The notes under the pieces are model-generated. The model did no database searches. It was not told the DNA's origin and saw nothing but the letters and a program-made list of their open reading frames with translations. DNA of 64,000 nucleotides. Origin: an uncultured Paracoccaceae bacterium (GTDB taxonomy: Bacteria > Pseudomonadota > Alphaproteobacteria > Rhodobacterales > Rhodobacteraceae). The position numbers and the translations under genes are program-made. The stretch's first letter is position 1. Every line of letters starts with the position of its first letter. This document shows positions 18,301 through 26,383 of the stretch, one piece after another. The DNA lies in contig CANMFL010000005.1 of the NCBI GenBank assembly GCA_947497185.1, forward strand, positions 62,001 through 126,000. The letters are read 5' to 3'.

Positions 18301-18732
18301 CCAATCGTTTGTCGTGCCGTCTTGAGCAGGCGCGTTGGCGACGAAATCGTCGAACAAATCGCCACGCGCGACCTTTTTCAGATAGGGGCGTAGGTCTTTC
18401 AATAATGCTTTGTCATAGCTGAAAGGGACGTTTTCGGCGGACGCATCCAAAAAGAAATCGAATGGATTAATCGCGACCAAATCCACCACCAAATCGACAG
18501 TGACCGAGAGTTCGCGTGCAGGCTCAGGAAACACGAGCCGCGCCTGCCAGTTTGAATAAGCGTCTTGCTGCCAATTCAGATAATGGTTTTTTGGTTCAAC
18601 CTTGAGGCTATAACTCTGAATTGTTGAGCGTGCATGCGGGGCTGGCCTAAGTCGGACAATGTGCGGCGCTAGCGTCACTGATCTATCGTATGAGTACGTT
18701 GTCTTGTGCGAAAGTGCCACTTTTATCGACAT
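15364..18732 (-). CDS. Transglutaminase-like protein with C-terminal DUF2126
   Basis: 1122-aa cytoplasmic protein (no signal). Order: bacterial transglutaminase N-terminal beta domain (about 1-90), papain-like transglutaminase core with catalytic Cys in LGSCRDSAW (C180), His in DLHAWTEVYL (H229) and Asp in GMDPTSG (D245), then the long DUF2126 region to the end, with GGEPTFIS at its beginning and VDGRLTGSGGGNHIVVGG further on. This fusion is a standing partner of the ATP-grasp, alpha-E and Anbu genes, which lie just across a 136-base divergent promoter. The family's substrate is unknown; peptide or isopeptide bond making or breaking is the usual proposal. All three catalytic residues are intact. 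Confidence 0.88.
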   Translation of the reverse strand: MSIKVALSHKTTYSYDRSVTLAPHIVRLRPAPHARSTIQSYSLKVEPKNHYLNWQQDAYSNWQARLVFPEPARELSVTVDLVVDLVAINPFDFFLDASAENVPFSYDKALLKDLRPYLKKVARGDLFDDFVANAPAQDGTTNDWLVALNQYVADAIDYTIRMEPGVQKPTETIRKALGSCRDSAWLMVALFRQLGYAARFVSGYLIQLTADQKPITGPEGPTEDFTDLHAWTEVYLPGAGWVGMDPTSGLFAGEGHIPLAATPEPSSAAAISGAHDRAEVTFGFEMSVTRIAEPPRVTRPLSPEQWAEIDRAGHSIEDKLKKQDMRLTMGGEPTFISADDRDGAEWTTDAVGPTKRHYADDLLRRLHERFAPHGILHHGQGKWYPGEPLPRWAYSIIWRGDGLPLWSDVDLIAKEGTGKADAKDAATFATKLSDNLGLGEDYVHDVYEDPMHFMGTEALLPEDVTPEDSELDDPQERARLIRMMNNGLKAASSYAIPLQLAQAKATGQRRFKWASERWTTRRGKLFLTPGDSPAGLRLPLATLRKGDKDKSGKRMRIEKPFTRDPMTRHRPPAPPKHVLQNGDGAAGPAQDYNSDQYLRSDINSDDWVDGGATFWEEGMPIRTALTVEARDGILHVFMPPTGSADEYLDLIEAAEEAARDMDLAIRVEGYEPPRDPSLNVIRVTPDPGVIEINIHPAADWNALRQITEALYEEARQSGLDSFTFMVDGRLTGSGGGNHIVVGGETPADSPFLRRPDLAASVIRYWQRHPSLSYLFSGTFIGPTSQAPRFDEGRSGNVYEMEIALNELARMQETGQSAPWLADRILRHLLTDLTGNTHRAEICIDKMFSPDSATGRLGLVEFRGFEMPPHWQMSMAQALVIRSLLAWFWDKPYTEPLIPWEGELHDKHLLPHHVWTDFKEVLSDLSSAHGFPFRPDWYDAQFEFRFPEVGSVQVEGMTLRLRNAIEPWLVLGEENSGGGTSRYVDSSLERVEATIEGEWSDRYVLTCNQVEVPLRDYGPNLKGAGVRFRSWQPWSSLHPTIPSHAPLVFDIYDKTVGRSVGGLTYFVSHVGGRSHETRPVNDLEAEGRRRVRFVPGQHTPMSYNPIAPRANKHQFWTIDLRFV

Positions 18733-18868
18733 TGGTGTGTTTTTTCCCTAAAGTTTCATCAACTCGTAGTTGTTGGTTTTAAGATGGGTTGACGATGAGC
18801 ATAGTGTTAACAGATCATCATTTAGTGCGTTCGCACAAGAAGAATACCGCCAAGAGACAGGATTATGA

Positions 18869-20287
18869 ATGTATAACGAAATGTTTCGCCAATCTGATTT
18901 GCGCAAAGAGTATTCTGTCATCGACGCTTGGCTTCGAAAGCATGGTCCTGAGGCACTTTTAGAACGACAGGCCGAAGCAGAGGCGCTTTTTCGCAAGATC
19001 GGGATCACTTTTGCTGTTTATTCTGAAGGGGATGACACAGATCGCCTGATCCCGTTTGATATGGTCCCGCGCGTCTTTAATAACGCGGAATGGTCCATCG
19101 TCGAGACGGGATCAGTCCAACGAGCCAAGGCATTGAATTGTTTTATCGCTGACATTTATGGCGACCGAAAAATTATTAACGAAGGCATCGTACCTGCAGA
19201 AATTCTTGAAAATAATCCGGCATATCTGAAAGAAATGAACGGGTATCGTCCGCCAAATGATATTTGGTCACACATTATCGGCGTGGATATTGTGCGGACT
19301 GACGAAGACACGTTTTTTGTGCTCGAAGATAACTGTCGCACCCCGTCAGGCATTTCATATGTACTGCAAAACCGCGAAGTGATGACGCGGATTTTCCCTG
19401 AATTGTTCGAAGGTGGTTTAGTACGTCCCGTTGATGGATACGGCGAGCATCTTGCGACAGCGATGCAGGAATCCGCGCCAGTCAATTGCAAAGGCGAACC
19501 TACGCTTGCCTTGTTGACGCCGGGTCAGTTCAACTCTGCTTACTACGAGCATTACTTTTTGGCGGATTTGATGGGGATCGAATTGGTCGAAGGGTCGGAT
19601 TTGTTTGTGGCCGATGACAAAGTGTTCATGCGGACCACAAAGGGGCCGAAGCAAATCGACGTTTTGTATCGCCGGATTGATGATGAATTCCTCGACCCCG
19701 AAGTGTTCCAGAAAGACAGCGTATTGGGCGTTGCAGGGCTGATGCGCGCGATGAAGGCGGGCAATGTGACCGTTATTAACGCACCCGGCACAGGGATTGC
19801 GGACGACAAGTCGATCTATACCTATGTGCCTGACATGATACGGTTTTACCTAGATGAAGAACCGATCATTCCCAACGTGCCGACCTATTGTTGTGAACGC
19901 GAAGAAGACTACGCTTACGTGCGTGCGAACCTCGCTGATCTTGTGGTAAAAGAGGTCCACGGTTCAGGCGGTTATGGCATGCTTGTTGGACCGACATCGA
20001 CAAAACAAGAGATCGACGACTTCGCGGTAAAGCTCGCGGCTAACCCTCGAAATTACATCGCGCAGCCGACGCTTGATCTGTCGACGTCTCCGATTTTGAC
20101 CTCGGACGGCATGTCGCCACGACATGTTGACCTGCGCCCCTATGTGATTTCGGGCAAAACCACATCGTTGATCCCCAGCGGGTTGTCGCGGGTGGCCTTG
20201 CGAGAGGGGTCGCTGATCGTGAACTCCAGCCAAGGTGGCGGCGTCAAGGATACGTGGGTTCTAACCGAGGGGAATTCCAATGCTTAG
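18869..20287 (+). CDS. Circularly permuted type 2 ATP-grasp protein (DUF404/DUF407)
   Basis: 472-aa soluble protein of the circularly permuted ATP-grasp family, thought to ligate amino acids or peptides through an acyl-phosphate. Visible hallmarks are the acidic metal-binding segment FVLEDNCRTPSGISYVLQNR, LLTPGQFNSAYYEH, DVLYRRIDDEFLDP, and VVKEVHGSGGYGMLVGP, the nucleotide loop with Lys and Gly-rich turn. The end carries DLRPYVISG and ALREGSLIVNSSQGGGVKDTWVL. Its last 8 bases overlap the alpha-E gene, so the two are co-translated. It diverges from the transglutaminase gene. Enzyme partner and product are unknown. Confidence 0.9.
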   Translation: MYNEMFRQSDLRKEYSVIDAWLRKHGPEALLERQAEAEALFRKIGITFAVYSEGDDTDRLIPFDMVPRVFNNAEWSIVETGSVQRAKALNCFIADIYGDRKIINEGIVPAEILENNPAYLKEMNGYRPPNDIWSHIIGVDIVRTDEDTFFVLEDNCRTPSGISYVLQNREVMTRIFPELFEGGLVRPVDGYGEHLATAMQESAPVNCKGEPTLALLTPGQFNSAYYEHYFLADLMGIELVEGSDLFVADDKVFMRTTKGPKQIDVLYRRIDDEFLDPEVFQKDSVLGVAGLMRAMKAGNVTVINAPGTGIADDKSIYTYVPDMIRFYLDEEPIIPNVPTYCCEREEDYAYVRANLADLVVKEVHGSGGYGMLVGPTSTKQEIDDFAVKLAANPRNYIAQPTLDLSTSPILTSDGMSPRHVDLRPYVISGKTTSLIPSGLSRVALREGSLIVNSSQGGGVKDTWVLTEGNSNA

Positions 20288-21260
20288 TCGTACCGCAGAA
20301 GGCCTGTTTTGGATGTCGCGCTACGTTGAGCGGATGGATTTCATGGCGCGTTTACTGGACGCAGGACGCCGTTTGGATTCGTTGCCGCGTCGAGACGGCA
20401 TTCCATTGAATGAATGGACGTCTATCATTGTAGCGTCAGGGTCGTCTGACACGTTTCCGAGTGATCCAAAATCAGCCGATGCGTTGTCGGTTTGCGAACA
20501 TTTGATCCGCGATACGTCTAATCCGTCGTCGATCGTGTCCTGTATCGATGCGGCTCGGTTTAACGCCAAGGCTGTGCGTACATCGCTGACTGCGGAGGTG
20601 TGGGAAGCGATCAATCAGACGCAAGCCGAGTTGAAGCAAGACCTCGCGAATGGTTTGGATCGCAAGCATCTGACCCAGTTTCTGGACAAAGTACGTAGCC
20701 GCACGATCTTGATTGGCGGGGCGATTTCCGAAACCATGTTGCGCAATGATCGTCACGGATTTGTGCAGCTTGGTAAATGGTTCGAACGCGCGGATTCCAC
20801 CGCGCGTCTGTTGGACGTCAAATACCACATCCTACTGCCGCGTGTATCCGATGTCGGTGGTGGTCTGGACTACCTACAATGGCTGCAAATCCTGCGTGCT
20901 GCGAATTCTGCGGGGGCTTTCCGCCAGATCTACGGACGTAATTTGGATGCTGAAGGCGTCGTGGACCTGCTTGTGCTGAATAGTGACAGTCCAAGGTCAC
21001 TGCGCACTGCACTATCACATGTTTACGGTGAAATCCTGACGCTGGCCTCGGACCACGACCACCGGCACAGGGACTTGGTGCACCGGTTGCGATCGAACTA
21101 TACGCAATTGATGGACCTCTCGGTTCCCGATATTTTCGCGGAAGGCCTGCACGAATGGCTGACCAAGTTTATCGTTGAATTGAATGGCACCGCGATCGAG
21201 ACGGCCAATGTCTTTGGCTTTGGTGCCGAAGAAGTGTCCGAAAGTTTGGAAAATCTTTAA
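20280..21260 (+). CDS. Alpha-E domain protein (DUF403)
   Basis: 326-aa all-helical protein. The start LSRTAEGLFWMSRYVERMDFMARLLDAG is the diagnostic alpha-E segment, and the family ARADSTARLLDVKYH equivalent appears as RADSTARLLDVKYHILLP about residue 165. Alpha-E proteins occur almost only beside circularly permuted ATP-grasp enzymes and are thought to work with them, perhaps as a scaffold or second catalytic part. The 8-base overlap with the ATP-grasp gene enforces equal expression. No catalytic residues are established for the family. Confidence 0.9.
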   Translation: MLSRTAEGLFWMSRYVERMDFMARLLDAGRRLDSLPRRDGIPLNEWTSIIVASGSSDTFPSDPKSADALSVCEHLIRDTSNPSSIVSCIDAARFNAKAVRTSLTAEVWEAINQTQAELKQDLANGLDRKHLTQFLDKVRSRTILIGGAISETMLRNDRHGFVQLGKWFERADSTARLLDVKYHILLPRVSDVGGGLDYLQWLQILRAANSAGAFRQIYGRNLDAEGVVDLLVLNSDSPRSLRTALSHVYGEILTLASDHDHRHRDLVHRLRSNYTQLMDLSVPDIFAEGLHEWLTKFIVELNGTAIETANVFGFGAEEVSESLENL

Positions 21261-21353
21261 CATTTTGACGTATCCAGCCCTTCGGTAACTTGCGGGGAAT
21301 GGCCGCTTGCCTCATAGATCAGCGCTTAGTGCACCTTTTGGATGGATCGACAG

Positions 21354-22085
21354 ATGACGTATTGTGTGGCAATCAAACTGGACGAAGGTTTGGTGTTTTT
21401 GTCCGACACGCGCACGAACGCGGGTATGGATAATATTGCCAAGTTTAAAAAGATGTTCTCGTGGGAAATTCCCGGTGACCGCTGCATCACAATGATGACG
21501 GCTGGAAACCTTGCGATTACTCAGGCGGTGATTTCACTGCTGCAGGAAAATATCGATCGTCCCGACAATGGGCTCGAAACCATTTTGTCTGCGCCATCAA
21601 TGTTCCGGATTGTCGAACTGGTCGGCGATGCGATGCAAGTTGTTCAAAACCGCTATGGCCCCGGTCTGTCACAATCCGGCGAAAGCACCGCGAGCTCGAT
21701 TTTGGTTGGTGGACAACGTAGTGGCGGCGAACATCGCTTGTTCCACGTCTACTCGGCAGGCAATTTTATAGAGGCGACGACTGAAACACCCTATTTCCAG
21801 ATAGGTGAGCATAAGTACGGCAAGCCGATTCTTGACCGGATTATAGCGCCTGATACGCCGTTGAATGTCTGCGTCACCGCGGCACTGCTGTCGATGGATT
21901 CGACGCTACGGTCTAATCTTTCGGTAGGGATGCCGTTGGATTTGACGGTACTGGAAACCGACAAGCTGGTGTTTTCGCAAAATCGCCGCATCGAGGAATT
22001 CGATCCGGATTTTCAGCGGCTGTCGCAGGAATGGTCCGGTGCATTGCGTAAGGCATTCGACGAGATGATCCACCTGACCGTTTAG
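21354..22085 (+). CDS. Anbu: proteasome-type peptidase
   Basis: 243-aa Ntn-hydrolase of the Anbu (ancestral beta-subunit) family, a self-assembling proteasome relative without a propeptide. The start is taken at ATG 21354 rather than 21342: it exposes Thr as residue 2 (MTYCVAIKL), which becomes the N-terminal nucleophile after Met removal, and GLVFLSDTRTNAG follows as in the family. An upstream start would block the active site. Conserved acidic and lysine partners (SDTRTNAG, KFKKMF) are present. It lies 93 bases after the alpha-E gene in the same direction, the usual Anbu context with ATP-grasp, alpha-E and transglutaminase. The cellular substrate is unknown. Confidence 0.88.
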   Translation: MTYCVAIKLDEGLVFLSDTRTNAGMDNIAKFKKMFSWEIPGDRCITMMTAGNLAITQAVISLLQENIDRPDNGLETILSAPSMFRIVELVGDAMQVVQNRYGPGLSQSGESTASSILVGGQRSGGEHRLFHVYSAGNFIEATTETPYFQIGEHKYGKPILDRIIAPDTPLNVCVTAALLSMDSTLRSNLSVGMPLDLTVLETDKLVFSQNRRIEEFDPDFQRLSQEWSGALRKAFDEMIHLTV

Positions 22086-22200
22086 ACGCGCTAAACACCG
22101 TATGTCTGTGCGGTCTATTTGCTTGCCAATTCCAGCTGACGCTGTGATCAATTCATGGACCTTAAGGTTTATTGATCAGGTTTCGAGCTGGGAAAAGTAG

Positions 22201-23442
22201 ATGCAGATTATCGTGGCGGGTGCTGGAATCGTTGGCGTATCTTGCGCGATTTGGCTGCAACGTGCTGGGCACGATGTAACAATCGTGGATCGGGCTGGAC
22301 CTGCAAGCGGGACGAGCCACGGCAATGCCGGAGTTCTGGCCGCTGCCGCGATTGTGCCCGTGACAACGCCGGGGCTGATTTGGAAAGCGCCGGGAATGCT
22401 GTTGAACAAAGACGCGCCACTGTTTCTGAAATGGTCGTACTTGCCGAAACTGATCCCGTTTTTGGCGAAATACCTGACATACACCACTGATAAGCACGTT
22501 GATTACTATTCTTTGGCGATGGCGACATTGCTTCAGGATTCTGCGGATCAACATATTGCTTTGGCAAAGGGAACGCCTGCTGAGGCATTTATCGGGACCA
22601 AAGACTACTGCTTTGGCTACGCGACAAAGGCGGATTTTGAGGCGGACAGCTATGGCTGGTCGAAACGCAAAAACGCTGGTTACGTTTACGATGTGGTCGA
22701 TGCCAAAAACTATGCGGCATATGATCCAACCTATGGGGATGCTTTTGAGGTCGTCGTGCGTTGCAAGCACCATGGCCGCATCTCTGATCCAGGAAAATAC
22801 GTGCAAGCGCTTGCCGATCATTTCATTGACCAAGGCGGCAAGCTGCAAATTCAAGAAATCACTGATATTGATGTGACTGATGGCGCAATCACAGCACTGA
22901 AAACCAAAGACGGCGATCTAACGGCAGACCGCATCGTCTTTGCGTTGGGGCCTTGGTCAAAAAAGATCGCGCATAAATTGGGCGTGAAAGTCCCGTTAGA
23001 AAGCGAACGTGGCTATCATATCGAATTTACAAACCCGTCGCAGATGCCAAAATCTCCGATGATGGTCGCGAGCGGTAAGTTCGTTATTACACCGATGGAC
23101 GGACGATTGCGGGCGGCGGGCGTTGTCGAATTTGGCGGTTTGGACGCAGGTCCGAGCCGTGCGCCTTTCGACCTGTTGAAACGGCAGGTGAACAAGGTGC
23201 TGCCTGATCTGGAATACGACGATATCGTTGAATGGATGGGGCATCGCCCTGCGCCTGCGGACAGTTTGCCTTTGATCGGCGCGAATGATGCAGGCGGAAA
23301 AAGCTACAGTGCGTTTGGCCATCAACACGTTGGTTTGACTGGTGGTCCGAAAACGGGGCGCATCATTGCAGACCTGATCAGCGGGACAAAGCCAAACATT
23401 GATCTGGCCCCCTTTGATCCGCGAAAATACGCGGCGCGTTAG
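22201..23442 (+). CDS. D-amino-acid dehydrogenase-like FAD oxidoreductase (DadA family)
   Basis: 413-aa flavoprotein of the DAO superfamily. The N-terminus IIVAGAGIVGVSCAIWLQRAG is the FAD-binding GxGxxG motif, and the C-terminal GHQHVGLTGGPKTGRIIADLISG and HRPAPADSLPLIG segments match DadA-type dehydrogenases, which pass electrons to the respiratory chain rather than to oxygen. A D-amino acid is the usual substrate, giving a 2-oxo acid and ammonia. It stands alone, convergent with the 94-aa gene (3-base gap). Related hydroxyproline or glycine oxidases cannot be excluded. Confidence 0.82.
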   Translation: MQIIVAGAGIVGVSCAIWLQRAGHDVTIVDRAGPASGTSHGNAGVLAAAAIVPVTTPGLIWKAPGMLLNKDAPLFLKWSYLPKLIPFLAKYLTYTTDKHVDYYSLAMATLLQDSADQHIALAKGTPAEAFIGTKDYCFGYATKADFEADSYGWSKRKNAGYVYDVVDAKNYAAYDPTYGDAFEVVVRCKHHGRISDPGKYVQALADHFIDQGGKLQIQEITDIDVTDGAITALKTKDGDLTADRIVFALGPWSKKIAHKLGVKVPLESERGYHIEFTNPSQMPKSPMMVASGKFVITPMDGRLRAAGVVEFGGLDAGPSRAPFDLLKRQVNKVLPDLEYDDIVEWMGHRPAPADSLPLIGANDAGGKSYSAFGHQHVGLTGGPKTGRIIADLISGTKPNIDLAPFDPRKYAAR

Positions 23443-23445
23443 GAC

Positions 23446-23730
23446 TTATTCGGTTGGCAAGTTCTTAAGCGCATCAGCGTTGACGCGGCGGTAATTCACA
23501 AACGCATTCGCGCTGAGTACGACAAAGAAACTATCCATATCAACTAAGACATAGCCCTCTTCCAAGAGGCTACGTGTGAGTGCGGTAATGTCGTCGGGAT
23601 ACAACCGACGTGTTCCCAGTAGCTCGCGTATTTGCTTGCTTGCGACACGGTAGCGTCCTGCATTTTTGCCACCAAATGACATCGTATAAAGTGCGGCTAG
23701 CTGGCGGGCGGTCTGTACGTATTTATCCAT
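23446..23730 (-). CDS. Conserved-looking 94-aa protein, probable small winged-helix regulator
   Basis: I do not recognise a named family. The sequence predicts helix (VQTARQLAALYTMSF), helix (VASKQIRELLG), helix (PDDITALTRSLLEEG), then a strand pair VLVDMDSFFVVLSANAFVNYRRV, the arrangement of a small winged-helix domain with a wing. It is basic in the first helices and lacks a signal or membrane segment. It is transcribed away from the RimB/RimK operon, and a perfect 22-bp palindrome sits 24 bases before its start, as expected for an autoregulated repressor. Protein-like composition and an ATG with a GAGTGGA-type site support it as real. Regulatory function is inference. Confidence 0.6.
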   Translation of the reverse strand: MDKYVQTARQLAALYTMSFGGKNAGRYRVASKQIRELLGTRRLYPDDITALTRSLLEEGYVLVDMDSFFVVLSANAFVNYRRVNADALKNLPTE

Positions 23731-23753
23731 GCGTCCACTCTAATGTGTACATT

Positions 23754-23775
23754 AATTTTGTCTATAGACAAAATT
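23754..23775. promoter_or_regulatory. Perfect 22-bp palindrome in a divergent promoter
   Basis: The half-site AATTTTGTCTA is followed directly by its exact reverse complement TAGACAAAATT. It lies in an AT-rich 104-base divergent spacer between the 94-aa gene and the RimB-like gene, 24 bases from the former and 27-60 from the possible starts of the latter. A palindrome this long and exact, without a spacer, is typical of a dimeric repressor operator rather than a terminator, because neither strand ends a gene here. Confidence 0.65.
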
Positions 23776-23834
23776 ATCTTACCTATATAAGAAATTATTG
23801 AATGGCGTTGGAGCGCTGCGAGGATGGTAGCGAT

Positions 23835-24344
23835 ATGACTGACTTGGACACGAATTTGGAATTGAAGCCTAAAAAGCAAAAGACGGACCTGCTGGTCGTA
23901 GGCTGGATGGAGTATCTTGATCTGCCTGATCTCGACATCGCGCAGCTCAAGGCGAAAATCGACACGGGCGCACGAACGTCTGCGTTGCACGCGACAAACA
24001 TTGAAGTCTTTGATCGTGACGGTGTCGAGTGGGTGCGGTTTCAGACGCAGATATCTGACGATGCACCTGTCCAGTGGGCTGAATGCCCGATCTACGACCG
24101 TCGCCAGATCAAGAACACAAGCGGCATTCCGGACGAACGGATTGTGATCCGCACGCGGTTGAAATTGACGGAACGGTCGTGGCTGATTTCAGTCTCGCTT
24201 GCTGATCGGACCAATATGACGTTCCCGATGATCATCGGGCGTACCGCTTTGAAAAAACATAATATTGCGGTGCATACACGCCGCTCAAACTTGACCAGAG
24301 GTTTAGGTCATTCAAGCCGGAAGGCAGAAAGGGTTTTCGAATGA
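23835..24344 (+). CDS. RimB-like ATP-independent retropepsin-type protease (RimK/LysX-like Zn protease family)
   Basis: 169 aa from the ATG at 23835 (an earlier in-frame ATG at 23802 would give 180). The core is an aspartic-protease-like half barrel: [16 protein letters not shown] carries the DTGA active-site motif, followed by [19 protein letters not shown] and [10 protein letters not shown], all standard for the family once called ATP-dependent zinc protease. In Pseudomonas the homologue RimB removes glutamate tails that RimK adds to ribosomal protein S6. Here the stop overlaps the rimK start by ATGA, which supports the same pairing. The short GAGG site at 23820 favours the later start. Confidence 0.85.
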   Translation: MTDLDTNLELKPKKQKTDLLVVGWMEYLDLPDLDIAQLKAKIDTGARTSALHATNIEVFDRDGVEWVRFQTQISDDAPVQWAECPIYDRRQIKNTSGIPDERIVIRTRLKLTERSWLISVSLADRTNMTFPMIIGRTALKKHNIAVHTRRSNLTRGLGHSSRKAERVFE

Positions 24345-25246
24345 AAATTGCTATGATGGCGCGAAACGCCCAACTTTATTCTCACCGTCGCCTTAAGGAA
24401 GCCGCCGAAGAACGTGGTCATGAACTCCACATCATCAACACGCTGCGCTGCTACATGAACATCGCGTCGCGGCGCCCCGAAATGTACTATAACGGCGAAA
24501 AACTTGAAGGTTTTGACGCGGTTATTCCACGGATCGGCACGTCGATCACATTCTATGGTCTGGCCGTTTTGCGTCAGTTTGAAATGATGGGCGTGTATCC
24601 GGTTAACGAAAGCGTCGCGATTGGACGTAGCCGTGACAAATTGCGGTCCATGCAACTGTTGGCGCGGGACGGCATTGGCCTGCCTGTGACGACATTCGCC
24701 CACGACCCGAAACAAACCGACGAAGTGTTGGAATTGGCGGGCGGCGCACCTGTTGTGATCAAATTGCTTGAAGGCACCCAAGGCATCGGGGTTGTTTTGG
24801 CGGACACGAAACGCTCTGCGACCTCTGTTGTTGAGGCATTCCGTGGCGCTGGCGTGAACATCTTGCTGCAAGAATTCATCAAGGAAGCAGGCGGCACAGA
24901 CATTCGTGCCATCGTTGTCGGCGGCAAAGTGATCGCTGCAATGAAACGCACTGGCGCAGAGGGCGATTTCCGCTCGAACCTGCACCGTGGCGGGTCGGCG
25001 AAATTGATCAAACTTTCGCCGGAAGAACGCTCAACCGCCGTGCGCGCTGCTAAATCCATGGGCTTGAATGTCTGCGGCGTTGATATGCTACGTGCAAATC
25101 ACGGTCCTGTTGTCATGGAAGTGAACTCTTCACCCGGTTTGGAAGGCGTTGAAAAGGCGACTGGTCTCGATGTGGCTGGAAAGATCATCGAGCATATCGA
25201 AAAAAACGCCGTTCCGGGCAAAACAAAGACTAAGGGCAAAGGTTAA
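24341..25246 (+). CDS. rimK: RimK: ribosomal protein S6 L-glutamate ligase
   Basis: 301-aa ATP-grasp ligase. The N-terminal [22 protein letters not shown] and [21 protein letters not shown] segments are near-diagnostic for RimK. The ATP-grasp part shows [50 protein letters not shown] and [31 protein letters not shown] with the metal-binding Glu-Asn pair. It adds glutamates to the C-terminus of S6 and thereby tunes ribosomes. It overlaps both neighbours (RimB-like upstream by 4 bases, aspartoacylase-like downstream by 1), forming one translational unit. Confidence 0.93.
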   Translation: MKIAMMARNAQLYSHRRLKEAAEERGHELHIINTLRCYMNIASRRPEMYYNGEKLEGFDAVIPRIGTSITFYGLAVLRQFEMMGVYPVNESVAIGRSRDKLRSMQLLARDGIGLPVTTFAHDPKQTDEVLELAGGAPVVIKLLEGTQGIGVVLADTKRSATSVVEAFRGAGVNILLQEFIKEAGGTDIRAIVVGGKVIAAMKRTGAEGDFRSNLHRGGSAKLIKLSPEERSTAVRAAKSMGLNVCGVDMLRANHGPVVMEVNSSPGLEGVEKATGLDVAGKIIEHIEKNAVPGKTKTKGKG

Positions 25247-26289
25247 TGCCGCGCCGCGCACCGTTTGAAATTGGTGGCTTTAGCGTCCCGGCTGGTAGTC
25301 GGGAAACGCTAGGCTTGCCTGTCAGTGTTCTGTCGGATCACACCCCGGTCAGTATGTCCGTGCACGTCGTGCATGGTAAGCAGGAAGGGCCGACGGTCTT
25401 TGTCAGTGCGGGGATACATGGGGACGAAGTGATCGGCGTCGAAATCGTTCGTCGTCTGCTGCGTGCCCCAAACCTTGCAACGATGCGCGGCACATTTATC
25501 GTGGTTCCGGTTGTGAATGCCTTTGGTTTAATCAACCATTCCAGATACCTACCTGATCGGCGGGACCTTAACCGGATGTTTCCGGGTAGCCCGAGCGGAT
25601 CGCTAGCGTCTCGTTTGGCCAATATTTTCCTTACCGAAGTTGTAGCAAAATCTGATCTCGGGATTGATCTGCACTCTGCTGCCATACACCGCACGAACTT
25701 ACCGCAAGTGCGGATTTCGCCCGACAATCAGTATACTGCCGAACTCGCAGATATTTTTGGAGCACCTGTCGTGTTGCAATCGCCGCTGCGGGACGGATCC
25801 TTGCGCGGCGCTGCAAAGGAGCTTGGTAAAGATGTGCTGCTTTTTGAGGCTGGCGAAGGTCTACGCTTTGACGAGACGTCTATTCGAGCGGGGGTGATGG
25901 GGATTTTACGGGTGCTTCGGCACCTCGGCATGGTGAACAGCAAAGGCATCGCAAAACCGAAAGTAACGCCGCAATATTGCAGTTCCAGCAAATGGTTGCG
26001 TGCGCCTGTTGGCGGCCTGCTACGGACGTTTCGTGCTGACGGCGATGTTGTGGCAACCGGCGACGTGATGGGCGCTGTGTCCGATCCGTTCGGCGAAGTT
26101 GAGGAAGAAATAGTCGCCCCGTTCAACGGCATTATTATCGGTCGCGCCGTGCTGCCGATCGTGAACGAAGGCGACGCAGTGTTCCATTTGGCCCGCGTCA
26201 AATCGATGTCAAAGGCCGAAGATGTGATGGAAGAATTGAACGATCACCTCTCGGATGATCCGCTTTTTGACGAGGATGAAATCATTTAA
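25246..26289 (+). CDS. Succinylglutamate desuccinylase/aspartoacylase family metallohydrolase
   Basis: 347-aa zinc carboxypeptidase-like enzyme of the AstE/AspA family. Zinc ligands are visible in SAGIHGDEVIGVE (HxxE) and GIDLHSAAIH (His), and the substrate-arginine loop is RRDLNRMFPGS. The C-terminus has a beta-rich part ending in VAPFNGIIIGRAVLPIVNEGDAVFHLA, a lipoyl-like sandwich seen in the longer subgroup. AstE/AspA enzymes cleave amides of acidic N-acyl amino acids. Its TAATG overlap with rimK ties it to S6 glutamate modification or glutamate-tail turnover, but it has not been shown to act on S6. Confidence 0.88.
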   Translation: MPRRAPFEIGGFSVPAGSRETLGLPVSVLSDHTPVSMSVHVVHGKQEGPTVFVSAGIHGDEVIGVEIVRRLLRAPNLATMRGTFIVVPVVNAFGLINHSRYLPDRRDLNRMFPGSPSGSLASRLANIFLTEVVAKSDLGIDLHSAAIHRTNLPQVRISPDNQYTAELADIFGAPVVLQSPLRDGSLRGAAKELGKDVLLFEAGEGLRFDETSIRAGVMGILRVLRHLGMVNSKGIAKPKVTPQYCSSSKWLRAPVGGLLRTFRADGDVVATGDVMGAVSDPFGEVEEEIVAPFNGIIIGRAVLPIVNEGDAVFHLARVKSMSKAEDVMEELNDHLSDDPLFDEDEII

Positions 26290-26383
26290 CCGCCGGCCTC
26301 AACCCATCGTGTTGAAGTCCGCCGCAGTTCTGCCATACCCGTCCTGAAATTTACTCCTTTGACGTATTAGGACGGATCAGCGC

